A DNA stretch of 64,000 nt from Paenibacillus sp. FSL R7-0345 (lineage in GTDB: Bacteria; Bacillota; Bacilli; Paenibacillales; Paenibacillaceae). Numbering within the stretch: the stretch's first letter is position 1; the number at the start of each line of letters is the position of its first letter. The translations under genes were made by a program, and so were the position numbers. Below the pieces are notes generated by a model that saw only the letters and a list, made by a program, of their open reading frames with translations, searched no databases and was not told the DNA's origin. Location of the stretch: positions 2,648,501 through 2,712,500 of the forward strand of contig NZ_CP152002.1 in assembly GCF_038595055.1 (NCBI RefSeq). The letters are read 5' to 3'. Shown here piece after piece: positions 17,341-27,281 of the stretch.

Positions 17341-18837
17341 ATGATAATCGTACAACGCTCATTTTTTCAGAAGCGCCGGCTGACGGCTGTACTGGCTACG
17401 GGCTTGTTCGCACTGGCTGCCTTTTTCGGACTTGGCAGCACCTATGCACATGCGGACCGCTGGGAGGTGTTTGATCAGGGTGAGCATTTATTTTTCCCGG
17501 AGGGGCCGATTGAGGTGGACGGGGTGGTTATGGTGCCCTTGCGCCCGATCGCAGAGCGGTTTGGCTATACTTTTGTATCTGTAAACAATAAGGAGATCGT
17601 TCTGAAGGATGCCAAAGGGTATAAGGCCGTAATCCGGCTGGGCACCAAAACGGCACTGCTCGATCATAACGGCGGCTCGAAAACGCAGCTGATGGTCCAG
17701 ATTCCCCGCAACTACAACGGTGCCTGGTTTATTGATCTGGCGCTGGCAGGAGCTATGGGAGGCCAAGGCCATTCTACCGTCCCCGGAACGAACCTGATTC
17801 AGCTTCGTCCGGTGACTGGTGATGCCAAAACAAAGCTGGAGAGCCAATACTGGTTCAACTTCAATGACAAAGGGGAAACGGTATCTGTTAATAATCAGGG
17901 GCAGGAGCATTTGAGGACTTCTTATACAGCAGCGCCGGATTTCGGATATGAGGAACTGATTCCGGTAAAAAAATCCGGCTACACTGCAGGTTTTATGAAC
18001 CGTTCAGGGGAACTGGCTGTTGATGCACCACACTACCAGCTGGGACAGTTCAGTGAAGGCCTTGCCTGGTTCAAGGATCTGGTCAAGACGGAAAACGGCG
18101 GATTTACTGTGAAAATGGGCTATATCAATCGTGCGGGGAAGGTCGTTATTCCGGCCGTCTACAGCCGGGTATATGATTTTTCGGATGGGCTGGCAAAGGT
18201 GGCAGGCGGCAAAACCTCCTACATTGATCACAATGGCAAAACGGTTATTCCAACGGTAACCGGGCTGCAGAACAGCGAGTCTTTTTCAAATGGCCTGGCT
18301 GCTGTTACTGTACGGACAACAAGCGGCGGCAAAAGCGTCATCCGGACAGGTTTTATCAACACAACAGGGAAGTGGGCAATCAAGCCCATCTATGACTATG
18401 CCAGCTCGTTCTCTGAAGGTATTGCTACTGCAACACTAAACGGAAAAAGCGGGCTCATCGACACCAAAGGCAACTGGATTATGAAACCCCAATATGGCAA
18501 GGGAAGCTCATTTATAGGGCAGTTCCATGGCGGTTACATCATGCTGACACTGAGCGGGAAATACGATTATACACAGCGGCTTGTAGACAAGCAGGGGAAT
18601 GTTATTACCATCCCGGGCACTGAACAATTTTCCGGTTACGGTGACGGCATGATCTCCTACTATGACGATGAAGGTATGGGCTTCAAAAATCTGAAAGGTG
18701 AAGTAATTGTAAAGCCAGCGTACAGCTATGTATGGGATTTTACCGCCGGAGCGGGTAAAGGGTTCAAGGATATAAACAACGAGTACTCAGGATATCTGAT
18801 TAACAAAGCAGGGGAAGTGGTGTGGAGTGCGGAGTAA
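17341..18837 (+). CDS. Secreted WG-repeat protein with copper-amine-oxidase-N-like domain
   Basis: A 498-residue exported protein with an N-terminal signal peptide (to about residue 37, AHADR). Residues 50-165 resemble the copper amine oxidase N-terminal-type domain common in Paenibacillus surface proteins (GVVMVPLRPIAERFGY, then NNKEIVLKDA). From about 185 onward there are around seven WG-type repeats of about 45 residues, with patterns such as GYINRAGKVVIPAVYSRVYDFSDGLAKV and GLIDTKGNWIMKPQY. WG repeats are beta-rich interaction modules without known catalysis. AGGAGG stands 6 bases before the ATG. I see no wall anchor. The function cannot be assigned. Confidence 0.85.
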   Translation: MIIVQRSFFQKRRLTAVLATGLFALAAFFGLGSTYAHADRWEVFDQGEHLFFPEGPIEVDGVVMVPLRPIAERFGYTFVSVNNKEIVLKDAKGYKAVIRLGTKTALLDHNGGSKTQLMVQIPRNYNGAWFIDLALAGAMGGQGHSTVPGTNLIQLRPVTGDAKTKLESQYWFNFNDKGETVSVNNQGQEHLRTSYTAAPDFGYEELIPVKKSGYTAGFMNRSGELAVDAPHYQLGQFSEGLAWFKDLVKTENGGFTVKMGYINRAGKVVIPAVYSRVYDFSDGLAKVAGGKTSYIDHNGKTVIPTVTGLQNSESFSNGLAAVTVRTTSGGKSVIRTGFINTTGKWAIKPIYDYASSFSEGIATATLNGKSGLIDTKGNWIMKPQYGKGSSFIGQFHGGYIMLTLSGKYDYTQRLVDKQGNVITIPGTEQFSGYGDGMISYYDDEGMGFKNLKGEVIVKPAYSYVWDFTAGAGKGFKDINNEYSGYLINKAGEVVWSAE

Positions 18838-19457
18838 AATGTGCGGCTCCCTCAATCGACCAAGTAGAATGCTCTGCTCAGCTTATGAACATATTTAGCC
18901 GGATGAATAACGTTGATCTGGGTGCTACCCGCGGGTTTGGCTGGATTCAGCCGTCAGGAAATGGAGCATTTCCCTCATGGAAGGATTACATAACTTCATT
19001 CTTCGGGGAAGAGCAGACGGGAACCTTCTGGGAAGGCTGGTACAGCTTGTTTCAGACAACATGTCTGGAAAAGGATGTGTTTGATGAATGCTATAACCGT
19101 CTGATGGCTTATTCCAGCTACAATGAGCTGCACCGCTATTTCATCCACGGGGATTTTCAGCCCTGGAATATCTTGTCGGATGGCCGGCATATCACGGGGA
19201 TCATCGACGGTAACTTTGCTTATGGAGATTTCCTCGTAGATCTGGCTACCTTGGAAGGAACATTAGGTGAGCTTGATGTGGTGCAGGCTTATCAGGAACA
19301 GGAGGAGCATACGGGCCTGATTATCCCGGACTTTAACGGGCGGCTGACCGGTGCGCGTTATTTCAAAGGTCTGGACGGACTCCGCTTCTATGCAAAAATG
19401 GGCTGGGATGATGCCTATAATCAGCTGCGCAATCAGCTGCTTCAGCTCCCGGGCTGA
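18822..19457 (+). pseudogene. 5'-truncated aminoglycoside phosphotransferase-like remnant
   Basis: The 211-codon frame keeps the C-lobe of an APH/choline-kinase fold: the catalytic loop HGDFQPWNIL and the metal motif IIDGNFAYGDFLVDLA. In the latter the usual IDF reads IDG, though the GDF..DLA part remains. Full-length family members have about 300 residues. Here the ATP-binding N-lobe is missing, and the frame opens inside the end of the WG-repeat gene without a convincing ribosome binding site. An ATG at 18885 is no better placed. It is most simply a decayed gene whose 5' part was lost, possibly when the WG gene or the repeat array arrived. A short functional protein cannot be excluded. Confidence 0.65.
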
Positions 19458-19477
19458 TTATAATTTACCGGCAGAAA

Positions 19478-19527
19478 CCTCCGCTTGATTGTATGGGAAC
19501 TCCATTCAACCAAGCGGAGGTTTTTTT
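19478..19527 (+). terminator. Terminator after the APH remnant
   Basis: A 10-bp stem CCTCCGCTTG / CAAGCGGAGG, with a 23-base loop that has its own small inner stem, is followed by seven T. Confidence 0.9.
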
Positions 19528-19605
19528 ATCATTCGTGTGTTGTATTTACAACAATAATGAAGCTATATATACTTATCAATAACATAAAGATAGGGAGTGG
19601 AAGGA

Positions 19606-20061
19606 ATGGAAATCAGGATTGATGATCTGAGCGGTACGGAGATTGTTGCCCTCATAACGGAGCATCTGCAGAGCATGTTTGATCAATCTCCGCCGGAGAG
19701 TGTCCATGCCTTAGGTATAGAGAAGCTTAAAGCACCGGGCATCACCTTCTGGAGCGCCTGGGAAGAAGGAGAGCTTGTAGGCTGCGGTGCGCTTAAAGAC
19801 TTGGGGGATCATCATGGAGAACTCAAATCGATGCGGACTTCAAAACAGCATCTCAGAAAAGGCGTTGCCTCCAAGCTGCTGGCTCATATTATTGAAGAAG
19901 CAGATAAGCTGGGATACCGGCGTTTGAGCCTAGAAACAGGATCTACGGAAGGCTTTGAAGCGGCCCGGAATTTATACGGGCGGTTCGGATTCGAATACTG
20001 CAGTCCATTCGCGGACTATGAGGAAGATCCGTACAGCGTATTCATGACACGGAAGCTGTGA
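19606..20061 (+). CDS. GNAT-family N-acetyltransferase
   Basis: A 151-residue cytoplasmic acetyltransferase. The acetyl-CoA motif appears as LRKGVASKLLAHIIEEA (RxGxxS/A type), preceded by the beta-strand ELKSMRTSKQ and followed by RLSLETGS and the C-terminal NLYGRFGFEYC. The ATG at 19606 has AGGGAG 8 bases upstream; a GTG at 19597 sits inside that site. It is a single-gene transcript between two terminators. The acceptor substrate is unknown. Small GNATs of this length often modify amino acids or amines. Confidence 0.88.
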   Translation: MEIRIDDLSGTEIVALITEHLQSMFDQSPPESVHALGIEKLKAPGITFWSAWEEGELVGCGALKDLGDHHGELKSMRTSKQHLRKGVASKLLAHIIEEADKLGYRRLSLETGSTEGFEAARNLYGRFGFEYCSPFADYEEDPYSVFMTRKL

Positions 20062-20104
20062 GCTTTTAAAATAATTATTAGTGTATGCACTTACCAGCGT
20101 TAAC

Positions 20105-20172
20105 AACTCCACCTAACCGAACGGGCTTATCTCCAAATGGAGACTTCGTTCGAATCAGGTGGAGTTTTTTTT
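20105..20172 (+). terminator. Large branched terminator after the GNAT gene
   Basis: Outer stem AACTCCACCT / AGGTGGAGTT encloses an inner CTCC-AAAT-GGAG hairpin and is followed by a run of about eight T. Beyond it, to 20354, I see no feature except the ribosome binding site of the next gene. Confidence 0.88.
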
Positions 20173-20354
20173 GATGGATCAGTAAAAAATGATGGAGAAC
20201 TTCTGCTGCTGATTATTCTGCCAAACTGCTGAAAAAACTGCACATAATGCTTAAATTATCGTACCCGGCACAGGAGCAAGCATGATAAAGTGAAGCATAC
20301 GCTTTTAGGAACAGACAGCATTGCAGCTGAGCATTTCACGAAGGAGGACGAACC

Positions 20355-21956
20355 ATGCGACCGATCCGCGTATTACTGGCCGATGACGAGCCGATTATCA
20401 TCCGCGGGCTGAAGAAGCTCATTGCCTGGGAAACGCTGGGGCTGAGCATTGTGGGGGAAGCCAGAGACGGCAAAGAGCTTAAGCAGCTCATTGAAGACTC
20501 TAGCCCCGATTTAATTATCAGCGATATCAGCATGCCGGGATTTACGGGCATCGAGATTATAAGGGATATTCACGAATCGGCGCTGCCGATCAAGGTGGTA
20601 TTTATCAGCGCCTACCAGGAGTTTGATTATGCCCGCCAGGCCGTTCAATACGGGGCGCTGGATTATCTGGTGAAGCCGGTCAACACCGGCCAGCTGGAGC
20701 AGGTCCTGACCAGGGCAGTTGCTGCCATACGCGAAGAGTCGGAGGGTGAACGCAATAAATTGATGCTGACCCATTATGAGAAGAAGAACCGCAGCATTAC
20801 GATGGAAGAGCTGCTGGAACAGCTGGCTGACGGCAACCGCAGCAGAGCGGCCGAATTTATCGCTATGGCCGGCAGGACAGACACGCAGTGGGTTACGGTC
20901 TGTGTAATAGAAACCGACGAATATCACGGGCAGTCCTCCCGCTGGGAGGAGCGCGAGCGGAAGCTGGTGGCTTTTGCCCTGTCTAATATTATTAAGGAGA
21001 CGGTCGAGGCGCAGAGCAACGGCTTTGTGTTCCGCAAAGGGGAGCGTTTCGGCATTGTGTTGCAGCATGACGATCCCGGTGTACCGCTTCAGCTGATGGA
21101 GGATTTGCACGGCAAAATCAACACCTTTTTAAAGCTGCAGGTTTCGGCCGGCATCGGCCAGTCTGTACGTGACATTGGACGTATGGATGAATCGTATACG
21201 AATGCGCTGAAAGCGTTGACAAACCGCTATTTTTCAGGACTCAACCAGGTTTACTTGTTCCGGGAGGAGGATCAGGAACCAGAGAATGAAGCACTGGAAT
21301 GTCTGAAGAACCTGCAGGAGCAGCTGAATGAAGCATTGCAATCGCTGAATACGGACATGCTTGCACCTTTGCTGCAAAAGCTGCTGGAGACGGTAAAGCA
21401 GCAGGCGGAGGGCAGCCGTGGGAAAGCCGTGTCCAGCATCTACAACGTGATTTTGCAGCTTGAGCAGGAATTCGCCGGTTACGGTATTGAAGCCCGTATG
21501 GAGGACGGATCAGCGCAGCCGCTGCTGGAGATGCTGCATGAAGCACCTACCTTCGAACGGCTGGGCAATGAACTGGAGCAGGCAGTGGGCCGGATCGCGG
21601 AGCTGCTGGCAGGTAAAATCAAAGGCAGGGAGCCTGCCCAGCTCTCGCAGGTCAAAGCCCATGTCGAGCAGCATTATGCGGATAATATTACGCTGGAGTC
21701 TGCAGCTGCGATGGTCTATATGAACCCGTATTACTTCAGCAGCTTTTTCAAGAAGCATACCGGACAGAACTTTAAACAGTATGTCACTGAGGTGCGGATG
21801 CGCCATGCGCTCCGGCTGCTGCTGGAGAGTGATCTTATGGTGTACGAAATCGCCGAGCGGGTCGGCTACAATAATGCCCGCCATTTCAGTGATATGTTCA
21901 AACGCAAATTCAGCAAGCTCCCGCAGGAGTATAAACAGAGCTACAGAAACTCATAG
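20355..21956 (+). CDS. AraC-type response regulator (YesN family)
   Basis: A 533-residue cytoplasmic regulator. Residues 1-120 are a receiver domain with acidic pocket LLADDE, phosphoacceptor Asp57 (LIISDISMPG), and the SAYQEFDYA and YLVKPV motifs. The middle is a long linker region with coiled-coil character. Residues about 435-533 are a double helix-turn-helix AraC domain (NPYYFSSFFKKHTGQ, then IAERVGYNNARHFSDMFKRKF). AAGGAGG precedes the ATG by 7 bases. The cognate YesM kinase follows after 37 bases and a sugar ABC transporter comes next. By family precedent it activates that transporter in response to an extracellular saccharide. Confidence 0.93.
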   Translation: MRPIRVLLADDEPIIIRGLKKLIAWETLGLSIVGEARDGKELKQLIEDSSPDLIISDISMPGFTGIEIIRDIHESALPIKVVFISAYQEFDYARQAVQYGALDYLVKPVNTGQLEQVLTRAVAAIREESEGERNKLMLTHYEKKNRSITMEELLEQLADGNRSRAAEFIAMAGRTDTQWVTVCVIETDEYHGQSSRWEERERKLVAFALSNIIKETVEAQSNGFVFRKGERFGIVLQHDDPGVPLQLMEDLHGKINTFLKLQVSAGIGQSVRDIGRMDESYTNALKALTNRYFSGLNQVYLFREEDQEPENEALECLKNLQEQLNEALQSLNTDMLAPLLQKLLETVKQQAEGSRGKAVSSIYNVILQLEQEFAGYGIEARMEDGSAQPLLEMLHEAPTFERLGNELEQAVGRIAELLAGKIKGREPAQLSQVKAHVEQHYADNITLESAAAMVYMNPYYFSSFFKKHTGQNFKQYVTEVRMRHALRLLLESDLMVYEIAERVGYNNARHFSDMFKRKFSKLPQEYKQSYRNS

Positions 21957-21993
21957 TGCAGTTATTTAAAGGCTGCGGGAAGGGAGGCTTGTC

Positions 21994-23769
21994 ATGTTTG
22001 GTAAAGGGCGTAAATCCGGAAGTCTGTTTATGAAGTTCTCGATATCGTTCATTCTGGTGGGGCTGATTCCGCTGTTTGCACTCAGTTTTTTCTCTGTGCG
22101 TACCTTTTCGGGGTACATCGAGCGGTACACGACCAGCAACCTGCAGCAGATGGTGCTCTATATGAGCTACAATCTGAACGCTACCTTCAACCAGTACAAT
22201 GAAATCTCCAAAATCATGTACACCGGCAAATACGAGGGCTTTCTGGAGAGCTCCAGCCAGAACCAGACAGTGAATGTGAACGAGCTGGAGCAGATCAATA
22301 ACATTCCGATCAATTCTTTTTTGAAAACACTGCTGTTAAGCGATCCTTATATTACAAGTGCTTCTTTTGTGCGCAAATCCGACCAGAAAATCTATGAACA
22401 GGAGAAGCAGAACAAATCGATCCTGGAAGAGGTGTGGCCCTACAAGGACTGGATTCACTCCATGGTTTCCCAGCCGTCCAAAGTAGGTATTTTTCCCAGC
22501 CACGCAGACCCTTATTACTTCGGCTCCGAGCGAAAGGTATATACGATAGGACGCAATCTGATTGATACGTCGCAGGGCATCAGCCGGACACCCAAGGTGG
22601 TCGGGACGCTTTTTCTCGATGTGGATGTCACGCTGTTTCAGCAGTTTCTGCAGGAGCTTAATCTAGGTGACAAGGATGAGCTGTATCTTCTGGACGGAGA
22701 AGGGCATGTCTTCTTCAGCAATCTTGCCGGCCGGGAGGAGCAGACCTACGAAGTGGAGGAGCTGGTGCGCAGCAACGCAAATATGATCACGCTCAGTGAG
22801 GAGATTCCCTTTCTGGATGGTCATCTGATCGCCAGAATTCACCGGGGAAATTTGTTTGAAAAGCTGCTGGCTGCCCGTACCACGATATATATTGCCATTC
22901 TCATCTGCTCGGTAGCGCTGATCATTATGGGCTTCTGGTTCTCGCGGCGCCTGGCTGCGCCGATCCGCAGTGTCATCAGGCAGATGGCGGTGGCGGAGTC
23001 GGGGAACCTGGATATCCAGCTGCCGGTGGAAAGCAATGATGAGATGGGGAGGCTGGCTTACGGCTTTAACCGTATGGTAGAGCGGCTGCAGGAGTATATC
23101 AATGAAGCTTATGTTGCCAAGATCAAACAGAAGCAGACCGAGCTCAATGCCCTTAAGTCGCAGATCCGTCCCCATTACCTGTACAACACTCTTGAAGTGA
23201 TCCGGATGAATGCGGTAGATAAAGAAGCTAGTGAGGTGGCGGATATGATTCTGTCACTGTCCAACCAGCTGAAGTATGTGATCGACTACGGTGAAGACCG
23301 GGTGAGTCTACGCAGCGAGCTGGAGCATCTGAAGGATTATTTCTATATTATTTCAGTCCGCTATGACAATTACTATGAGCTTCATCTGGATATTTCACCG
23401 GAGATCGATCTGGACTGGCCCATTCTGAAGCTGTCGCTGCAGCCGATGGTCGAGAATGCGGTGTCGCACGGGCTGCGGCAAAAGGGCAGAGGTTCTGTCG
23501 GCGTGACGATTGAGAAACGGGATTTCGAGTATGCGGTTACAGTATATGACGACGGGGACGGAATGAATCCGGAGCGGCTGAAGGAGGTAGTGAAGCTTCT
23601 GGAAGAACCAAGCTCTCCCGGTAAAAGCGTTGGACTGAAAAACGTGCATGAACGCATCCGTACCGTATTCGGCGAAGCCTACGGACTGTCCATCAGCAGC
23701 AGGGAGCATATCGGGACATCCATAACGCTTACGTTTCCTATCCCGGACGCCCGGGAGCGTTCTTCTTAA
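21994..23769 (+). CDS. Sensor histidine kinase, YesM family
   Basis: A 591-residue membrane kinase. A transmembrane helix near residues 15-35 and another near 295-320 bracket an extracellular sensor region of about 260 residues, probably a Cache-type fold. HAMP follows at about 320-370. The LytS/YesM-type kinase core has the phosphoacceptor His394 in QIRPHYLYNTLE, and the ATPase has QPMVENAVSHG and YDDGDGMN. It partners the AraC-type regulator just upstream. The 140-base gap to the solute-binding gene contains a cre-like site, so the transporter probably has its own promoter. Confidence 0.93.
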   Translation: MFGKGRKSGSLFMKFSISFILVGLIPLFALSFFSVRTFSGYIERYTTSNLQQMVLYMSYNLNATFNQYNEISKIMYTGKYEGFLESSSQNQTVNVNELEQINNIPINSFLKTLLLSDPYITSASFVRKSDQKIYEQEKQNKSILEEVWPYKDWIHSMVSQPSKVGIFPSHADPYYFGSERKVYTIGRNLIDTSQGISRTPKVVGTLFLDVDVTLFQQFLQELNLGDKDELYLLDGEGHVFFSNLAGREEQTYEVEELVRSNANMITLSEEIPFLDGHLIARIHRGNLFEKLLAARTTIYIAILICSVALIIMGFWFSRRLAAPIRSVIRQMAVAESGNLDIQLPVESNDEMGRLAYGFNRMVERLQEYINEAYVAKIKQKQTELNALKSQIRPHYLYNTLEVIRMNAVDKEASEVADMILSLSNQLKYVIDYGEDRVSLRSELEHLKDYFYIISVRYDNYYELHLDISPEIDLDWPILKLSLQPMVENAVSHGLRQKGRGSVGVTIEKRDFEYAVTVYDDGDGMNPERLKEVVKLLEEPSSPGKSVGLKNVHERIRTVFGEAYGLSISSREHIGTSITLTFPIPDARERSS

Positions 23770-23835
23770 ATAACCCGCATATCCCGCTTAAAAAACTTCA
23801 TTCTAACCCCGGAGCTGCGATGTTATCCTTATCAC

Positions 23836-23851
23836 AAGGAAACGCTTTCGA
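23836..23851 (+). promoter_or_regulatory. cre-like catabolite operator
   Basis: AAGGAAACGCTTTCGA matches the cre consensus WTGNAANCGNWWNCAW except at two positions and carries the dyad GAAA-CGC-TTTC. It lies 58 bases before the solute-binding gene start. CcpA control of a sugar importer is expected; a LacI-type repressor is the alternative. Confidence 0.45.
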
Positions 23852-23908
23852 AGATGATGCGCACATCGATACCTGTTTCCGGCATAACCATAGGGAGGTT
23901 ATTTATAC

Positions 23909-25264
23909 ATGGCACACAAACAGACAATGATCCGGTTATCCGCTCTGCTACTGGCAGCAACAACCGTATTATCCGCTTGCGGGAACAACAATAATAACGC
24001 GGCTAACAGCGCTCCGGAAGGCCCGGCGGCACCGGAAGCTTCTGCGGGCAATGCAGCAGGCGAAGCGAAAAAGGTAAGCTTCACCATCGGCTATGCCTCA
24101 GGCGACCCCGCCACCAAGCAGGCCATCGCCGATACAGTTAAAGCCTTTATGGCAGCGAATCCGCATATAACGGTCAAGGACCTGAGCGAAACCTCCTCGG
24201 CTGCCTATCTGGATTGGCTGAAGACCAAGGATGCGGTCGGCGAGTTCCCGGATCTCGTTGAAATGCGTGACACACAGGTGTTCGCCGATGCCGGTAAAAT
24301 TGTAGAGCTTCCGGCGGACCTGCTTGAGCTGTTCAAGGACCCGCCTCAGGTGGACGGCAAGGTATGGAACGCACCGCTGCAGGTAAACGTGCCGCAGGGC
24401 ATTATCTACAGCAAAAAAGCCTATGCTGATGCAGGCATTACCGAGCTTCCTAAGACGTATGATGAGTTCATTCAGATTCAGGAAAAGCTGAAGACCAGCG
24501 GCATTACCCCGCTCGTAGTCGGCGGTAAGGATATTTTCCATATGGGCTTCTGGATCAACAAGTTCCTGATCGACGATGTGTATGCCAAAGATCCCGACTG
24601 GAACTCCAAGCGTACAGCCAAAACGGCCAGCTTCACCGACTCGAACGTTGTTCAGGCAATGACCGATTACAAACAGCTTTTCACTAATTATGTCGATAAA
24701 GGCTGGCTGAGCACGGCAGACAACCAGACGGCATCGTTCCTTGTCTCCGGCAAAGCGGCTCAGCTCTTCTCTGGCACATGGATGTTCTCGCAGATCAAGG
24801 AAGCTGATCCGAATTTCGACTTTGGCTTCTATGCGATACCGGACCGTGAAGGTAAAGTAAATGTGATTGGTCTGGCCTCGCCGGCCGGCTGGTCGCTATC
24901 CGCCGAAGCCGCCAAGGATGCGGACAAGACCGAAGCCATTAAAGAATTCATCCGCTTCTTCTTCCAAAAGGACAACTATTCCAAATATCTGGCCGGCATT
25001 AACGGCATTCCTTCCACTAAGGAAGAGGTAACCTATGAGACAGGAGAACAGATGCAGGTTGCACTTGACCTGATCGCAGATCCGAATGTAACCAAATCGC
25101 TGGCAATCAACAACTGGTGGGGCGATAACCTGATTCCTGCGCAGTTCCGCAACTGGTATTACAAGCTGATGCAGGAGCTGGTGGTTAAGGACGGCGATGT
25201 TACGGATTATATGAAGCAGGCCGACACCGAATATGACAATCAGGTCAAAGCCAATCAGATGTAA
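23909..25264 (+). CDS. Sugar ABC transporter solute-binding lipoprotein (family 1)
   Basis: A 451-residue lipoprotein with a lipobox ending at Cys24 (VLSACG), then a Gly/Ala/Asn-rich spacer and a type I extracellular solute-binding fold. The pattern YSKKAYADAGITELPKTYDEF near residue 170 is the typical hinge-proximal segment, and SGTWMFSQIKEADP lies near 288. It captures an oligosaccharide at the outer face of the membrane and delivers it to the two permeases that follow. No ATPase is in the cluster; CUT1 systems commonly share a multitask MsmX-type ATPase. Ligand unknown. Confidence 0.92.
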   Translation: MAHKQTMIRLSALLLAATTVLSACGNNNNNAANSAPEGPAAPEASAGNAAGEAKKVSFTIGYASGDPATKQAIADTVKAFMAANPHITVKDLSETSSAAYLDWLKTKDAVGEFPDLVEMRDTQVFADAGKIVELPADLLELFKDPPQVDGKVWNAPLQVNVPQGIIYSKKAYADAGITELPKTYDEFIQIQEKLKTSGITPLVVGGKDIFHMGFWINKFLIDDVYAKDPDWNSKRTAKTASFTDSNVVQAMTDYKQLFTNYVDKGWLSTADNQTASFLVSGKAAQLFSGTWMFSQIKEADPNFDFGFYAIPDREGKVNVIGLASPAGWSLSAEAAKDADKTEAIKEFIRFFFQKDNYSKYLAGINGIPSTKEEVTYETGEQMQVALDLIADPNVTKSLAINNWWGDNLIPAQFRNWYYKLMQELVVKDGDVTDYMKQADTEYDNQVKANQM

Positions 25265-25288
25265 TTAGCTACAGGAGGGAGAGCAGCC

Positions 25289-26221
25289 ATGAGTGCAAAC
25301 ATCATGAAGGCTGAGCAGCTACAGGCCGTTGCCAATCCAAAAAGAAAAAGAAAATGGCAATCCTATGCGCTGCTGTTTATATTACCGTCATTTCTGATTT
25401 ATACACTGTTCGTCATTGTCCCGACAGCCGGAAGCATCTATCTCAGCTTCACTTCATGGGACGGCATCAGTGATGACATCCGGTACATCGGCTTTGCCAA
25501 CTTCACCGAGATTCTGCAAAGCACCCGGGTGCACAACGCATTGAAAAATACACTTATTATGACGGTCAGTCTGGTTGTTCTGGAGAATATCGCCGCGATC
25601 CTGCTGGCTATTCTGGTCGACAAGGTCCGATGGTTCAAAAACCTGTTCAGAAGCGTGTTCTACTTCCCGACTTTGCTCAGCGGTGTCGTCATGGGCTTCG
25701 TATGGGCCATGATTCTGAATTATAACTTTGGTGTCTTTAACCAGATGCTGGAGGCGGTCGGCCTTGGAAGCTGGATGGTCGACTGGCTCGGCAGTCCAAA
25801 ATATGCAATGCTGGCGATTGTATTGTCTACAGTCTGGAAAGGTGCAGGCTATTATATGATCATTTATCTGGCTGGACTGCAGGGCATTCCGGCAGAATTA
25901 AATGAAGCAGCCTCGATCGACGGTGCGGGGGGATGGCAGCAGTTCCGCCATATTACCTTCCCGCTGCTCGCCGGCTCCTTGACGGTATGTATGGTGCTGT
26001 CGATGATCAGTGCGCTGAAAATTTTTGACCAGATCGCGGTTATGACAGACGGCGGACCGGGATTCGAGACGGAGACGCTGACTTATATTATCTATAAGGT
26101 TGGCTTCGGAGAACTGCGGCAGGGCTTCGGTACGGCGCTGGCAATGGTATTGTTCCTGCTGATCCTGCTGGTCACCCTCATTCAGGTGAAATTCCTCCGT
26201 AAACGGGAGGTGCAGATGTAA
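25289..26221 (+). CDS. Sugar ABC permease, MalF/UgpA type
   Basis: A 310-residue inner-membrane permease with six apolar segments. The EAA loop that docks the ATPase reads LNEAASIDGAGGWQQFRHITFP at about residues 206-227. The order of solute-binding gene, then MalF-like, then MalG-like permease is the CUT1 norm. Its TAA stop shares one base with the next ATG, so the two permeases are translationally coupled. GGAGGG precedes the start. Confidence 0.93.
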   Translation: MSANIMKAEQLQAVANPKRKRKWQSYALLFILPSFLIYTLFVIVPTAGSIYLSFTSWDGISDDIRYIGFANFTEILQSTRVHNALKNTLIMTVSLVVLENIAAILLAILVDKVRWFKNLFRSVFYFPTLLSGVVMGFVWAMILNYNFGVFNQMLEAVGLGSWMVDWLGSPKYAMLAIVLSTVWKGAGYYMIIYLAGLQGIPAELNEAASIDGAGGWQQFRHITFPLLAGSLTVCMVLSMISALKIFDQIAVMTDGGPGFETETLTYIIYKVGFGELRQGFGTALAMVLFLLILLVTLIQVKFLRKREVQM

Positions 26222-27057
26222 TGACGATTCAGGCCAAAAAACGCTGGACAGAAATCATTCTGTTTGTCATCACGCTGCTGTTCGCCATTATCTTTTTCTT
26301 CCCGATTTTCTTTAACCTGATGTCGGCGTTCAAGAGCAATGCTGAGATTATGCGCGATGCGCTGGCTTTTCCGAAGGGGCTGTATCTGGAGAGCTTTAAG
26401 TATCTGCTGACCGAAACTAACTTCCCGCAGGCGATCGGAAACAGTCTGATCCTGACTGTTGTCTCCATCGCTGCCCAGGTGCTGATCATTCCGATGGCCG
26501 GTTACGCCATTGAACGTCGGAATGCCAGATGGACGCAGGCCATCTTCCTTTACTTCCTGGCAGGCATGATGATCCCGTTCCAGGCATACATGATTCCGTT
26601 ATTCAAGGAACTTAAAGTACTGGGGTTGTACGGCAGTCTCATCGGTCCGATCTGTGTATATGTTGCCGGTGCTGTCGGCTTCGGCTGCCTGCTGTACACC
26701 AGCTTCGTCAAGGGCATTCCGCGGGAGATCGAAGAGGCGGCTGAAATCGACGGCTGTAACCGTTACGGCATCTTCTGGAAAATCGTATTCCCGCTGCTGG
26801 GACCTGTTACTGCAAGCATGGTCGTATTGAACGGCCTCGGGATCTGGAATGACTTCCTGCTGCCGATGCTGGTTCTGCCTTCGGGGCAGCCCAAGACGAT
26901 GGTCGTGGAAATTTACCGCTACATTGGCGAATTCTCCTCCCGTTGGGATATGATCTTTGCAGGGACGGCGATGTCGGTCATCCCGGTCCTGATTGTGTTT
27001 GTCTCCCTGCAGAAGTATTTCGTGAAGGGAATCGCCTCGGGGGCTACCAAGGGCTGA
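26221..27057 (+). CDS. Sugar ABC permease, MalG type
   Basis: A 278-residue permease with six apolar segments and the EAA loop EEAAEIDGCNRYGIFWKIVFP near residues 174-194. It pairs with the preceding permease as a heterodimer. It is the last gene of the kinase-regulator-transporter locus and is followed by a terminator. Confidence 0.93.
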   Translation: MTIQAKKRWTEIILFVITLLFAIIFFFPIFFNLMSAFKSNAEIMRDALAFPKGLYLESFKYLLTETNFPQAIGNSLILTVVSIAAQVLIIPMAGYAIERRNARWTQAIFLYFLAGMMIPFQAYMIPLFKELKVLGLYGSLIGPICVYVAGAVGFGCLLYTSFVKGIPREIEEAAEIDGCNRYGIFWKIVFPLLGPVTASMVVLNGLGIWNDFLLPMLVLPSGQPKTMVVEIYRYIGEFSSRWDMIFAGTAMSVIPVLIVFVSLQKYFVKGIASGATKG

Positions 27058-27102
27058 TTGCTGCATAGTATAGTTTCAATAATTCTTATAACAACGAATT
27101 TA

Positions 27103-27155
27103 AGCGGCCAGTCCATTTCCGGTTTTCCGGCAGATGAGCTGGCCGCTGTTTTATT
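27103..27155 (+). terminator. Terminator after the first sugar ABC operon
   Basis: Stem AGCGGCCAG / CTGGCCGCT, with a 27-base loop that has its own inner CCGG pairing, is followed by GTTTTATTT. Confidence 0.8.
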
Positions 27156-27281
27156 TGTTCCACTGTTTTTTTAGAATGCAATAGATATGGAATCCGCTTA
27201 AGTTGTAATGAATATGGCCGGGCTGTATCCCGTATATTTTCAAAGGGTTTAATTTCGGGAGAAAAAGTGGGAGGGGTTCCA

